From contig CM060732.1 of NCBI GenBank assembly GCA_030704615.1, positions 27,695,053 to 27,759,052 of the forward strand: a stretch of DNA of 64,000 nucleotides. Direction: 5' to 3'. The translations under genes and the position numbers were made by a program. Under the pieces are notes generated by a model, which ran no database searches, was not told the DNA's origin, and was given only the letters and a program-made list of their open reading frames with translations. Position 1 is the first letter of the stretch, and the number at the start of each line of letters is the position of its first letter. Positions 1-10,678 of this stretch are shown here, in pieces. Source of the stretch: Takakia lepidozioides. Its lineage: Eukaryota; Streptophyta; Takakiopsida; Takakiales; Takakiaceae.

Positions 1-560
1 CCGGGCCAGCCAGTCTAGGGACTTGGCCCAAAAATGGCCAAGTCCCTGAACGGCAATAGGGCCTGGAACTGGAAAATGGCGCCGAATTTCCAGTTCCGGG
101 CCAGCCAGTCTAGGGACTTGGCCCAAAAATGGCCAAGTCCCTGAACGGCAATAGGGCCTGGAACTGGAAAATGGCACCGAATTTCCAGTTCCGGGCCAGC
201 CAGTCTAGGGACTTGGCCCAAAAATGGCCAAGTCCCTGAACGGCAATAGGGCCTGGAACTGGAAAATGGCGCCGAATTTCCAGTTCCGGGCCAGCCAGTC
301 TAGGGACTTGGCCCAAAAATGGCCAAGTCCCTGAACGGCAATAGGGCCTGGAACTGGAAAATGGCGCCGAATTTCCAGTTCCGGGCCAGCCAGTCTAGGG
401 ACTTAGCCCGAAAATGGCCCAAGTCCCTGAACGGCAATAGGGCCTGGAACTGGAAAATGACGCCGAATTTCCACTTCAGGGCCAGCCACCCTAGGGACTT
501 AGCCATTTTCGGAGCCCTGACTGGAAATTCGGCGCCATTTTCCCTAACACCACATGAGGC
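1..560. repeat. 95-bp GGCGCC minisatellite array, M' copy
   Basis: A 95-bp unit begins at 1, 96, 191, 286 and 381, with a diverged unit near 476; the array probably continues beyond the left edge of the window. Each unit holds a conserved core around GGCGCCGAATTTCC and the phrase AAATGGCCAAGTCCC. The first four units are nearly identical, which suggests recent expansion. The array lies in the intron that follows the last visible exon of the inverted gene fragment M'. The same intron of the other copy (13.0-13.6 kb) holds an older, diverged version. Short open frames across it are by-products of the repeat. Confidence 0.9.
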
Positions 561-561
561 C

Positions 562-2145
562 TCTAACATCCTGAAATGCAAGGACTTGAAAGAAAGGCAG
601 CGCGTATGTACCTGTACAGAAGGCGCATTGCTGCTTTGTTCGCGTTCGGCTAGTCGGTAAACTCGTGGCTCCGGCGAGCATCTGCTATCTCCCAAAAGAA
701 TAGGTTGGTTTTGTAGAGCAGAAAGTACCTCGTCACATAGTCCCGTAGGCTCTCTGCTGCAGGAGATATCTCCATCTTGAACTGATGTGCTTGTGTGTCC
801 AGCTGCTCTTGCGCATTCGTCGTCACCTGTGGAGATTCTCCATCAGATCGCTTTCCTGAAAAAATACAATGAATCCACCCCCTACTAGAGTAGAAGCCCC
901 AAACGAAGCATGGGGAAGTACCTGAAACCACCATGTCATGCGGTTCATCCACATGTCGAATGTGGGGTCAGAGAGTTTGTCCGGTTTGGGGAAGCTCCAC
1001 ATGTCCCTGGTACTTTGGGAACCATTCCAGATTTGGAGCCACCGGGTCTGTCCAACCACCCAGCATATTCGTAAGCGCCAAACACCACAAAAAGGAGTTG
1101 TTGCCACCACAATTTGGTTAAGAATGTATCACCTTTTCTGTTGCATCCACACAGGATGTGGCTAGACGATGGAGCTTCTCCAATGTCATCGTGGGCTTCA
1201 GAGCGCGAGAATAGTGCTTCCCCACCTCCACCAGAAAGTCGGCACCAAGGGCGGGATCAGCTATGGCCATGTACTTTACCATCCGCGACTTGTACTTTAT
1301 GCGGGCCCTCACCTCCGCAGCTTTGACATACGATTCAAGTTCCGGGAGGGTTGGAGTCTTCTCCTCTGACTCCATGTAGAACCTCCGCGCATGTGCCAAA
1401 TCTTGCTATATTTTCGTCTGTCAAGAATGCGCACATAAGATTAGAGATCCAACTCAACACAATTTCTTCTGTTGGGGGAGGAGATTAGAAATCACGGTGA
1501 AGACCTTTTCTTCTATTGGGGGAGGAGAGACAGATTAGCTCAACAAAACTGTCAGGAGCTTTACCCGAAATATGTAGTCCACCATGGCGTCGACGCTCAG
1601 CCTATACCAGGTTCTGTCTGCCTTTGCCTCCGACTTGCGCAGGAGGTCGGCACTGAGGGAATTGGCAAACTCTTGCACCCCCTGCTTCCCGACATCCTTC
1701 ACTCGGAAGAGCATATGGGACAAGTTGGTGGCAATGAAGGCATTCTCAGTCACCCTGCAGTGCCACATTTCCATCAAACAATACTGAAATGGGAATTTTC
1801 ATCATATATGAGGATTCGCAATGAAATGACTTCCAAATTCAAAGTCCAAAAGCGAGAGGCGTTGTAGCTTACGAGTTGATGTCGGCCATTGCAGCTTTGA
1901 GAAGACTGCGATCTTTGGGCCCCGCAACCTTCAGCACAACACAATCCACGGTGAAATGCCAATCGAGGTCGTTGGGGTGGGCTTGGGCAATGTGCTCCAT
2001 CCATGCCAGGAGGCGATGATTGCCGTCCCACACGTAGAACATCTTACCGGACAAGTGCTGGAAAAGAGGATCACTAGCAATCGATCTCTCGAACTCCTCA
2101 TTTCGCGTTTGCCAATGGGGACCCCATTTGTCCACCTCATCGGAA
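562..2145 (-). pseudogene. M': 5' and 3' truncated inverted copy of the ParB-like/methyltransferase gene
   Basis: Five exons can be read on the minus strand by comparison with copy M: about 2145-1873, 1754-1565, 1418-1133, 1059-922 and 826-612. The first encodes the ParB-like motif YVWDGNHRLLAW, which matches the DGxHR signature of the ParB/sulfiredoxin fold. This copy keeps DGNHR where copy M has DDNHR, and keeps a tryptophan where M has a stop. It is nonetheless broken: the acceptor before the fourth exon reads GG instead of AG, the 5' part is cut off at about 2145 against an integrase fragment, and the methyltransferase exons lie off the window or are lost. The other exons encode helical segments of unknown function. 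The family assignment is inferred from motifs. Confidence 0.75.
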
Positions 2146-2147
2146 AG

Positions 2148-2562
2148 TCTTGACTTCGCAGGACCGTTGTCACTGACTATGCGCCATCACAAATATGTGT
2201 TGGTGATGGTGGAGCACTTCTCCAAGTGGATTGAGTTGGTTCCATTGCCTGACAAGGCTAGTGAGGGGGCTGCGTATGCATTCTTGGATCGTGTGCTTAG
2301 CCGATTTGGTGCTCCAGCTGAGGTACTCACGGACCAAGGGATAGAGTTTTTGGGGGAGTTTCAGGCTTTGTGTGATAAAGCCTTGATAGACCACCGCACC
2401 ACTTCTCGGGATCATCCTGAGGCCGATGGCTTAGCAGAGAGAGTTGTTCAGACGGTGAAGAGGGGTTTGCGCAAGTATGGCTTGCAGAAGGGACACCTAG
2501 GAGATTGGGATCTTCAGGTTCCTTGGTTAGCCATGGGCTACAGGTTCAGCAAACAAGCATCA
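2148..2562 (+). pseudogene. Ty3/gypsy integrase core fragment, inverted relative to E1
   Basis: The reading frame encodes a retroviral-type integrase catalytic core. The D,D-35-E residues are visible: D in LDFAGPL, D in EVLTDQG and E in DGLAERVVQ. The element-typical phrase VEHFSKWIELVPLP is present. The zinc-binding HHCC domain and the C-terminal domain are missing. The fragment is on the plus strand, whereas the RT and RNase H of E1 directly to its right are on the minus strand, so it was inverted or came from another copy. Its left end abuts the M' gene fragment within a few bases. Frame continues to 2604 but homology ends near 2562. Confidence 0.85.
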
Positions 2563-4575
2563 CTTGCCTCCTTCTGTCTCCCGTGCGGAGGTAGTCCAAC
2601 ATAGCCGAATCCTCATGTATATCTCTGGCACCACCTAGCTCATCACTAGCCTCAGGGTCCTCAGACACTCCGTCTATAGTCATCCCTATTGTAGGTCCAA
2701 TCTGACCTCCCGATGCCAAGATACACAAAAATGCAGATGCGTGCCATCCCGGCACCATCTCCTCGTCCGTCTCACCATGCCACCGAGCTCCAATGTCATC
2801 CTGCTGGCTCATGCATGGATTGCGACTCAATCCATCCGCATCCCGATTGACCAAACCCGGTCGATGCACAACCTGAAAGTCATACTCCTGGAGTATAAGT
2901 GCCCACCGTGCAAGCTTCCCCGTAAGCTTGTCTGACTCCATCAACCACTTGAGTGGCTGGTGATCCGTGACAAGGGTGAAAAGATTGCCGTATAGATAGC
3001 ACCTGAAGTGTGCCACGGCCCACACTGCAGCTAAGCACTCTCCCTCATATGAGCTGTACTTAGCCCGCAGCGTTGTTCGAGCGGCTAGCGTAAGCCACTA
3101 CGAACTCTCTTCCCTCATCATCCACCTGTGTGAGCACCGCTCCAAGCCCCAGCATGCTCCAATCTGTATGCAGCTGAAAGGGACGCCCCCTGATAGGTCG
3201 TCTCAAGATAGGCGCCGAGGTCAACCTTGCCTTGAGCTCTTGAAAAGCTCGTTCCTGCTCATCTTCCCACTGCCACTCCTGGTCCACCTTGGTCAGCTTG
3301 GTTAGAGCCTTTGCAATGGTACTAAATCCGACAAACCATCTATAATAGTTTGTCAACCCCATGAAAGCTCAAACTCGGCTCACATCCGTGGGGCGTGGAA
3401 TTTGTGCAATGGCCTCTACCTTAGTCTGCTGTACCCCCAATCCTCCAGGATATATCATGTGACCCAGATACTCAATCTGGTTGTGGAAAAACTTGCACTT
3501 CCCCGGATGCAACTTCAATCCGTGCGCTCTCAAGCGCTCCAATACCACCTGAAGGTGTCTCTCATGCTCCTCCATCGTAACACTAAAGATGATGATGTCA
3601 TCTATGTAGCACCGAGCAAAGTCCACCCCTGCTAGAATCCTATCCATGACTCTCTGGAACTCTGCAGGAGCATTCTTAAGCCCAAATGGTAAGAACCGCC
3701 ACTGATATAGGCAATCCTTGCCGTGCTCATTGATCCCCCAGAATGCCGTCTTTTGCTTGTCCGCCTCCTTGATTGGCAACTGGTGATATCCGGATCGTAA
3801 ATCCAAAGTGCTAAAGGCCTTAGCATGCCCGATGGCATCAAAGATCTCCTCTGGTGTTGGCATGGCATACTTATCGGACTTGGTCTGACGATTTACAGGC
3901 CGGTAATCACCGCACATACGTCTCTCCGTCCAATTGCCATAGACATCCTTCTTGGCTGGCATCACTGTGGCTGAAGCATACTCTCCACCAGAGAGCTCCA
4001 CCAAACCTGCCTCCCAGAGATCTTGAGTCCTCATCTGAATCAAAGACCTCTCCATGTCACTGTATCTATAGGGTCTCCGAAAGATTGGCGTGTCAGTGGC
4101 CAACTCAATACGGATCTCTTGACCCTTCAGTGCTCCCAAGTCCTTCAAACTGAAGGCAAAGCAATTCCTGTAAGCCCTCAGGAACCGCCGTATACGTCGT
4201 CTCTCTCCTCCGGTGACAATGGGTCCAATGTCAGGCTCCCAATTGTCCTCCGTAACTGCAACCTTAAGTCCAATGGGCTTAGAGGTAGAGGACGCGTCCA
4301 ATGGTTGCTATGTTGCAACCTCTTGAGCAGTACTCCCTGCCTGCTCAGTCAATGACAAGGCCTCATCCTGCCCCATCATCTCATCCTTGAGGACCTCCTC
4401 AACCCGAGAAGAATCCCCAACCTCATCCATCACAGCCGCCTTGGCTGCCAACTCCCTCTGAACCTCGAGCACCTCCCACGTGTGCCATGGATGCATGCAC
4501 CCCATGGTCCTCACATGCTCGCCCCCATTCACTGCCTGTACCGTCTCGGTAGGTAGAGAGACCATTGAGGGAAGT
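2563..4575 (-). pseudogene. pol: E1 reverse transcriptase and RNase H
   Basis: Ty3/gypsy RT: MPAKKDVYGNW, RMCGDYRPVN, FSTLDLRSGYHQ, FLPFGLKNAPAEFQRVMD, and the catalytic CYIDDIIIFS near 3590-3617. It is followed by the thumb/connection (FMGLTNYYRWFVGF) and RNase H with LHTDWS, YASRSNNAA and VTDHQPLKWLME, then RWALILQEYDFQV. Breaks: TAG at 4308 just before the RT, TGA near 3369 where the family normally has arginine, and a 2-bp deletion near 3060 in RNase H. The frame after RNase H runs to about 2563, where the inverted integrase fragment begins. About 95 residues between the methyltransferase and RT are acidic and of unknown role. Confidence 0.9.
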
Positions 4576-4589
4576 GTACTCCGCACTCT

Positions 4590-5580
4590 GCGTTGCTCAG
4601 CCAGAGCCAAGCTGATAATCCAGGTCAAGCAATTGAGATCCATTGCTTGCCCCAACACTTGACGACGTGATGCCTCAGAAAGAGACGACACCGCCGTGGT
4701 ACCAGTGGTAAAACCCATTGCCCGCTCACGCTCGTCAGCATTAGGCTCCACTAACTGCTGCAACTAAGCATCCCACAGGAGGCCAGGTCCACTATCCCGG
4801 AAAGCATGCGATCCTGGGAAGCTGAGCAGTGTAGGTAATGCTGCTCGTGGTTGACCCACCTTGTGACCACTGCCAAAGGCGAACGGTCATCGTGTCTCAC
4901 ATGCTGAGACTGCCTCCCTGTGTCCAGAATGTTATCCACTGTGAGATGTGCTGGCCGCTGCACCCCATCAAATGCACGTTTGAGCAGTGCGGGTGGCATC
5001 AAGTTAGTCCACCATAGTCGTGGACGATGAGCCCGTGACCCCACTGTAGCTGCATCTAGCAACACTACTGACCCAAGCCACGACCGGACTTGATGCACAC
5101 TGGCCATCACCCTGGCCCGAGAATCGCCCATCAGTGGCACATTCTCCAAGATGTATGCTGGAGATACAGCTTGATGAAGCTGCAAGTGGCACAAAACCCG
5201 CACCATCTCCAAAAACAGACCCGACCTCGAGTCTCGCAATCCATTGTCATGCCCGGCTGATGAATGCCCTTGGCAGGGCCAACCTGCCACTACCAGATCA
5301 ATGGAGCCAACCCGCTCCAAATCCTGTGCCCCCAGCAACGAAATGTCTGCTGGCAAGGCCTGCTGATATCCACGAATTGCAGACACCGACAACAACTCAG
5401 GGTACCGCTGCACCAACTGAGCAACATGGTGAAGTGAAACGCATCGTGCAGTCTCATCCCTCTCCACATACAGGTAACGCCGAACTCGTACACCTGCTTG
5501 TAACACAGCAGCCAATCCGGTGCTGATCCCGCCAAACAAGTCCAGAAGACAAATGCCTTCATCCGGATACTGCCACACAA
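4590..5580 (-). pseudogene. C5 cytosine DNA methyltransferase domain (DNMT3/DRM-like) fused into the gypsy polyprotein
   Basis: The conserved C5-methyltransferase motifs appear in normal order. Motif I (SAM binding) is LLDLFGGISTGLAA. Motif IV with the catalytic cysteine is VVAGWPCQGHSSAG. Motif VI is ILENVPLMGD. Motif VIII is RAHRPRLWWTNL. After a frameshift near 4755 come motif IX/X-like sequences DERERAMGF and RRQVLGQAMDLN, which resemble the DNMT3 C-terminal block (MERxFGFP, LGxSWSVPVI). Length is about 330 residues, normal for a catalytic domain. No recognition of PWWP, ADD, UBA or chromodomain. It lies between protease and RT, so it would be translated as part of Gag-Pol. Catalytic residues are intact but the frameshift and upstream stop make this copy non-functional. 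DNMT3-type rather than CMT/MET1-type is inferred from these motifs. Confidence 0.88.
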
Positions 5581-5599
5581 TAGGTGTGGTGTCCAATGG

Positions 5600-6300
5600 A
5601 GACAATTGAGGTGGTCCTGGTGCAATCCCCACACTCTCCTCCTCTCCTGACGGTACAAAAGCCTCCACCCAGGCTTGTTGCACCCGTCGATCAGCATCCC
5701 ACTGCAAATCCTTGCTCGTGCCCCACAATGGAGTCTGAGCAACCATGGTAGGCAACTCCGCCATACCATACATGTCATCTTGCTCTCCCGGAGGTGGTAC
5801 ATCCTCTGAATGAGCATTGCCCTCAAGCAACTCTCTAGGCCAACTCACTGCCGTTGTGAATGCTGCTAGTGTCGGCATCTTGCCTCGCTGGGCAACCGCA
5901 ACTCCTCCTATGAACGTCACAGGGAGCTGCACACGCTGACCCTCCCCTGACTGCCATGCAGGCCTATAGGAAGCTGACTCCTCCCAAAAATCCAGGGTGA
6001 AGCCCATGGGGTACAACACTGCCCCACCAACCAGGACATCGTATGAGACCGCGTCTGTCACAATGGCCTTGGCTCGCATCATTGAGCCATCTGTAGGGTG
6101 ATCCGGCCGTAGTCTGATAGCCAACTCACGCCGTGTCATGCCCCGAGCTTGCTCCGATCCTCCCAGAGACGTCTGTATCTGGAAATGACAAGGCTCCATA
6201 TCCGCCTCCGTGAGGCCCAAGCCTGCAATAGCAGCTCTGCCCAGCATCAGTGGCTGAGCTCCCGAGTCCAACAAGACCCGCAGTGGCCGGTACCTCTTGC
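5600..6300 (-). CDS. E1 retroviral-type aspartic protease domain and linker to the methyltransferase
   Basis: The motif LLDSGAQPLMLG is the D-S/T-G active site of a retropepsin-like protease (this family has DSGA), followed by the hydrophobic-rich AAIAGLGL and, further on, YDVLVGGAVLYPMGFTLDFW, which resembles the second conserved strand of these domains. It would cleave the Gag-Pol polyprotein. It sits directly between the Gag linker and the methyltransferase in one open frame. Copy E2 has the same protease with a roughly 28-bp deletion shortly after the active site. The linker of about 150 residues before the methyltransferase is acidic and proline-rich and has no recognised domain. Confidence 0.8.
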
Positions 6301-8341
6301 CTGCCGGTCCACTCAAACAGAAAATGTCATCCTGGTTGTCTAACATGACAACTCCAGGTGTCACCATGGCGCGCTCAATGGCTGGCCTAGCTGGCAGCTC
6401 CATCAACCTGGCAGCTGCAGCTTGCCATGGCGCCGCCGTGGCAGTCTTGACCCTCAAATCCGAGGATCCCTCCGGCACTACACCTCCCACTATCTCCGCA
6501 GAAGATGAAGTAACCTCCCCACTCTCACAGAGTGTAGCTGCCAACCTGAACACCTCAACTGGTCTTACCCCCGGCATCGCAATCATGGTAGCCGAGAACA
6601 ATGGAGCCTGGCACACAGATGTGGCCGCTCCTAGCAGCACACTAGCTGCCGTAGCCTTGGCAACACTAGGTAGTGGTGCTACCCGTGTAGCTCTCCCCAA
6701 TGGCATAGTAACCTCCGCCTCGGTAACAGTCGGGCGAGAACTAGGTGCCATGGATGGCGTCGACACTATCTCCGCCAATGTGAATGACTGAGGAAACCTA
6801 GCCTGACGGCTTGCCTCCCCACGCTGTGGATCCAACTCCACCTCTGCACCTCGTGGCTCAGGAACTCGTGCTGCTCCTCGAGTCACGGCTGCAGCAGACT
6901 CCACCTGCACTAGTGGTAGTGCTGCTCCACACATGAATCCCATGCCTCCCATATCTCCTCCCTCAGGAGTAGGAGGTGGACCATCCAGCCTTAGAGCCGG
7001 TACCACCTGAGTTGTAGCCATGGCAGCGAGCCTCTGCTCTAGCTGCTGAAGCCGGTTGGCCATGCCTTGGTCAACACCCTGACCTCCGCGTCCTTGGCCA
7101 CGTTGAGCTTGCCCTTGGCCTCGTGGCTGGCCACCTCGTCCTCTCTGGGCTGCTCCACCTCGCCCCCGGCCACCATTGTTCCCTTGGAACTGGCCTGGGC
7201 GCAACTCAGGATGCAAACCATAACACTGGGCCTCTCCATGCCCGTGCTTGCCACAATGCCCACACTGCAACTGTGCAGGCTGTGCATGTGCCGACCCTTT
7301 GCCTCCCTCTGGGCAATCCTTCTTGACATGGGGTCCTCCACATGTCCAGCACACCACATCCGCCCGTTGTTGGCCAGCAAATGAAGGGAGAGACCCCTGC
7401 ATCTGAGGTCCTCTCTGCCCTTCCCTGAGCTTCACCTGAGCCCCCTTGTTGCCTTGAGCACGTTGAGGTAGTGGTTGGCTAAGAGCACCACTACCCCGTG
7501 GTGTCTCCTTAGCAAATCCCACCATGACCACTCGTTCCTCCACCATGTTGAGCTCTATCCGCTCTGCCAGCAAAAACACATTTGCTAAGGTGGGTTGGGC
7601 CGCTTGTAGGAGAGTTGCATCCCGCACCCTTCTCCTCAGCTCCTTGTCCAATATCCCATACCAGAATTGGACTACCTGAGCTTCCGTAACCCCTTGGGTT
7701 ACATTTATCAAGCGCCTCATGCGAGTGTAAGCCTCCCTCAAGCTCTCGGTCGGCTTCCGTTGGAACTCTTGCAAGCTCCGCAACTTCTCTGTCCTCACCC
7801 CTTGGTAGTTCCTTCTCAACTCTTCAAAGAACTCCACAACAGGGTTGAAGGCAGGCACGGGTACTAGTGCTGGTGCGGTAGTGGCTTGGGTGGACGTCGT
7901 AGCTACTGTACCACCAGTCCCACTAGTCCCTCTGCTATTTGCTGAAGCTGCCGGTGCAGCGGCAGGTGCAGCCATTGCCCTCGTGGCTCTAGTGCCCCTA
8001 GTGATGGAGACATAGTCGGGTGACCAGTACATCCTCCACTCCTCGATCTCAACCTCATGCCCCCGCTTGAACTCATGTTAATCATCCATAGGCGGCCCCT
8101 CAAGGTGCTGAAACAGCCCCTTCCATACCATGAAAGGCGTAAATAGTTGTGGATTGCGCATTTGCTGCAAATCACACCAACTATCAAACTCTTGGATAAA
8201 ATCATCCAACTCGATGGTGCCCACCGCCCCAGAGTACCTTCGTGGCCCCTTGGTAGCTCCATACATCTCCTCCATTGTGTCCCACAACAATGGCAAAGAA
8301 ACAACTTGCACCGCCGGTATGAGATCAAAGGCCTCAGGCAC
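6300..8341 (-). pseudogene. gag: E1 gag polyprotein region
   Basis: Retrotransposon Gag: an N-terminal segment with MEEMYGATKGPRRYSG, a capsid-like helical region (FFEELRRNYQGVRTEKL, LREAYTRMRRL), then two CCHC zinc knuckles, CWTCGGPHVKKDC and CGHCGKHGHGEAQC, followed by a Gly/Arg/Gln-rich stretch expected to bind RNA, and a long low-complexity linker. Compared with copy E2, one premature TAA (tyrosine in E2) lies after PPMDD near 8078. The E2 protein has about 45 further N-terminal residues that are absent here; in E1 that place is taken by the CACAGCC minisatellite. From about 8075 the frame is open to 4751 and runs on into protease and methyltransferase as a single polyprotein. Confidence 0.88.
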
Positions 8342-8830
8342 GGCCTGTCACAGCCCCTCACAGCCCATCACAGCCCCAAAGGCCATGGGCACAGCCTGTC
8401 ACAGCCCCGCACAACCTGTCATAGCTCACCACAGCCTGTCACAGCCCCACAGGCCTCAGGCACGGCCTGACACAGCCCCTCACAGCCCATCACAGCCCCA
8501 AAGGCCATGGGCACAGCCTGTCACAGCCCCGCACAGCCCGTCACAGCCCACAGGCCACTGGGCACAGCCTGTCACAGCCCGTCACAGCCCCACAGGCCTC
8601 AGGCACGGCCTGACACAGCCCCTCACAGCCCGTCACAGCCCCAAAGGCCTCAGGCACGGCCTGTCACAGCCCTTCACAGCCCATCATAGTCCCAAAGGCC
8701 ATGGGCACAGCCTGTCACAGCCCATCATAGCCCCCAAGGCCACCGGCACAGCCCGTCATAGCCCCGAAGGCCATGGGCACAGCCTATCACAGCCCCTCAC
8801 AGCCCGTCACAGCCCCATCCATGGCCGCTC
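8340..8830. repeat. CACAGCC minisatellite in the E1 leader
   Basis: Dense tandem repetition of CACAGCCC-type 10-mers, arranged in larger units of roughly 60-120 bp punctuated by AAAGGCCATGGG or AGGCCTCAGGCACGG. It lies between the LTR and gag and overlaps the place of the first gag codons seen in the sister copy E2. The open frames it produces are rich in Ser, Gln, Pro and His and are not genes. Confidence 0.9.
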
Positions 8831-8990
8831 TGGCAGCTTAGCCATTTCTCCAAGGGGTTTAGCCACGCCAAGCTAGGGTTTGTGTCTCTTGGACTCTAGG
8901 CTTCTTTCCACCGAGCTATGGCGGCTGTGAGGGAATCAACAAGGTATTCTTGCTCTTTCAGCTCCCACACACCACCATAGTAGCCCTAAG

Positions 8991-10678
8991 CCATGAGGTG
9001 GTTGCCACAAACCAAGCCTTCTTTCTCACTTAGCCTCCCCAAACACGCCACTAAACTCAATGGCAAACAACCAAGCCCTGCTGGTTCCCAGCTCTTGTGA
9101 GCACTCATTCAAGCACTCTCCTTGGCCATAACATCTGTCTTAGAGCCTATTTCAGCCCCCTACACCTGCTGCTTCAAGAGTTGCGCTCCCTTCAAGCTTG
9201 AAGTTGAAACCCCAACTCACATAGGCCCTACAAGTGCTTTTCTTTCACTCCAAGTGGAAACCAGCCCTAGACCTTCCATTCAAGCTCTCTAAAGCTTGAA
9301 AACAAGAGCCTCAATGGGCTGAAGGCATGCTCCACACATGCCCCACTCTCACCATAAGAGAATCAGCTCCTTTGCTTCATTTCTTGCACCCACAAACCTG
9401 AAAATACAAGCTTCAGCAGGCTGAAAGCATGCTCCACATGCCCTACAGGGAAACCAGCCCCTTCCTTCCTTTCTTGCACCCCCACACCTGAAAGTGCAAG
9501 CCTTCACCAGGCTGATAGCATGCTCCACACATGCATTGCCCTCACATAAGGGAAGTCAGCCCTTCCCTCTTGCTTGCTTGCCCTCCAAGCTTGAAGATGG
9601 AAGCTTCAATGAGCTGAATACATGCTCCACACATGCAACCTCTTCACACAAGAGATATTAGCCCCCTATCTTGGCTCCTTGGCTCCTTGATGCTCTCTAA
9701 GACAAGACCAAGCACTCCACAGCCTTTGCCAAGCTCCTGAAACCCTAAGGCTTACATTTCCAGCCACAAGACACTTCTCTTGTGGTGCAAGAACTCTTCT
9801 TCTAAGCTCTGAAACCCTAGGTGCACATTCCATGGCCTTGCCGCACCTCTTAGCTCCTGTTCCAGCCCTGCTCTTGCCATGACAAGAGCTCTCTCAATGC
9901 TGAAGCTCGAGATTGAAACCCAATCTCACCATACTCCACAAAGTGCACTGATTTGCCCCAAGCCAAATCAGCCCTTTCGCTTGGTCTTGCAATCCTTCAC
10001 ACAATGAAAGCTCGCATTCCCAAGTCCAGTTCTCAGCTTTGCTACCAAAGCCACTATAACCTACTCTTGACTGGTCCTCTTCCCAATCGTGCTTGCTCGT
10101 GCATGTACACAATCTGAAACCATCAAGGTGCTCTGGAATTACCTGCAGTATGGTGCTTTCATCTCTGAAGCTGAAGATTGAATGCCAAGGTTTACCACCT
10201 CGTAACCCACATCGCCTCCGCTTCTAACAACCAAGAGCTCCACGGTGCTCCTTACATAACAACTTGGTTTCTCTCATTCTCAAGCAAAAACCACAAGTGC
10301 TACAACTAACTCGTATCTAGCACTCATAGATACGAGCTGATCTTTCTCGAGTGATAAAGAAGAAGAATACAAGCACAAGCTCATGCGAGCTCACAAAGCT
10401 GAAGCATAAACTCATGCATATATAACCTCATCACTCAAATACAAGTCAAGCCAAGTGCATCCCACGCCATGGGGAATCCACACTACGGCGCCATAGCTAG
10501 GCGCGGTGAGGCTCAACTCGAGAAAGATGAGCCTTCCGCGCTTGTCGTGAAGATAACCACTCCAGGGCCTAAATCTGCCTTGACCCTTGGATTGACACTT
10601 GGGCCAATCCCAAATGTCAATATGTAAAAGCTAGCTATTTCCTAGCTAGTTTCACACTAGTGGTAAAATAACTTGACA
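8991..10678 (-). repeat. 5' LTR of E1
   Basis: The outer edge is exact: on the minus strand the LTR begins TGTCAAGTTATTTTACCACT at 10678. The 1.69 kb to its left match, in reverse complement, the sequence from 62324 to the window end. The inner edge was not located because the matching LTR runs off the window; it lies somewhere left of 8991. No primer-binding site could be identified with confidence. The segment 10310-10678 also resembles the LTR beside K2 (about 28200-28630). Confidence 0.82.

Larger units (their letters stand above)
2563..10678 (-). mobile_element. E1: Ty3/gypsy LTR retrotransposon carrying a C5 DNA methyltransferase (3' truncated)
   Basis: Order along the minus strand: 5' LTR (10678 leftwards), leader with a CACAGCC minisatellite, gag with CCHC knuckles, aspartic protease, DNA methyltransferase, reverse transcriptase, RNase H. 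Integrase in the proper orientation and the 3' LTR are missing. The coding part is broken by few lesions: a TAC-to-TAA stop in gag near 8078, a frameshift near 4755, a TAG near 4308, a CGA-to-TGA type stop near 3369 and a 2-bp loss near 3060. The element therefore decayed recently enough for every domain to remain readable. The LTR edge cuts straight into gene M at 10679. Confidence 0.9.

Noticed and set aside
8130-8876. A 248-codon plus-strand frame rich in Ser, Gln, Pro and His
   Set aside because: It is a translation of the CACAGCC minisatellite in the leader of E1.
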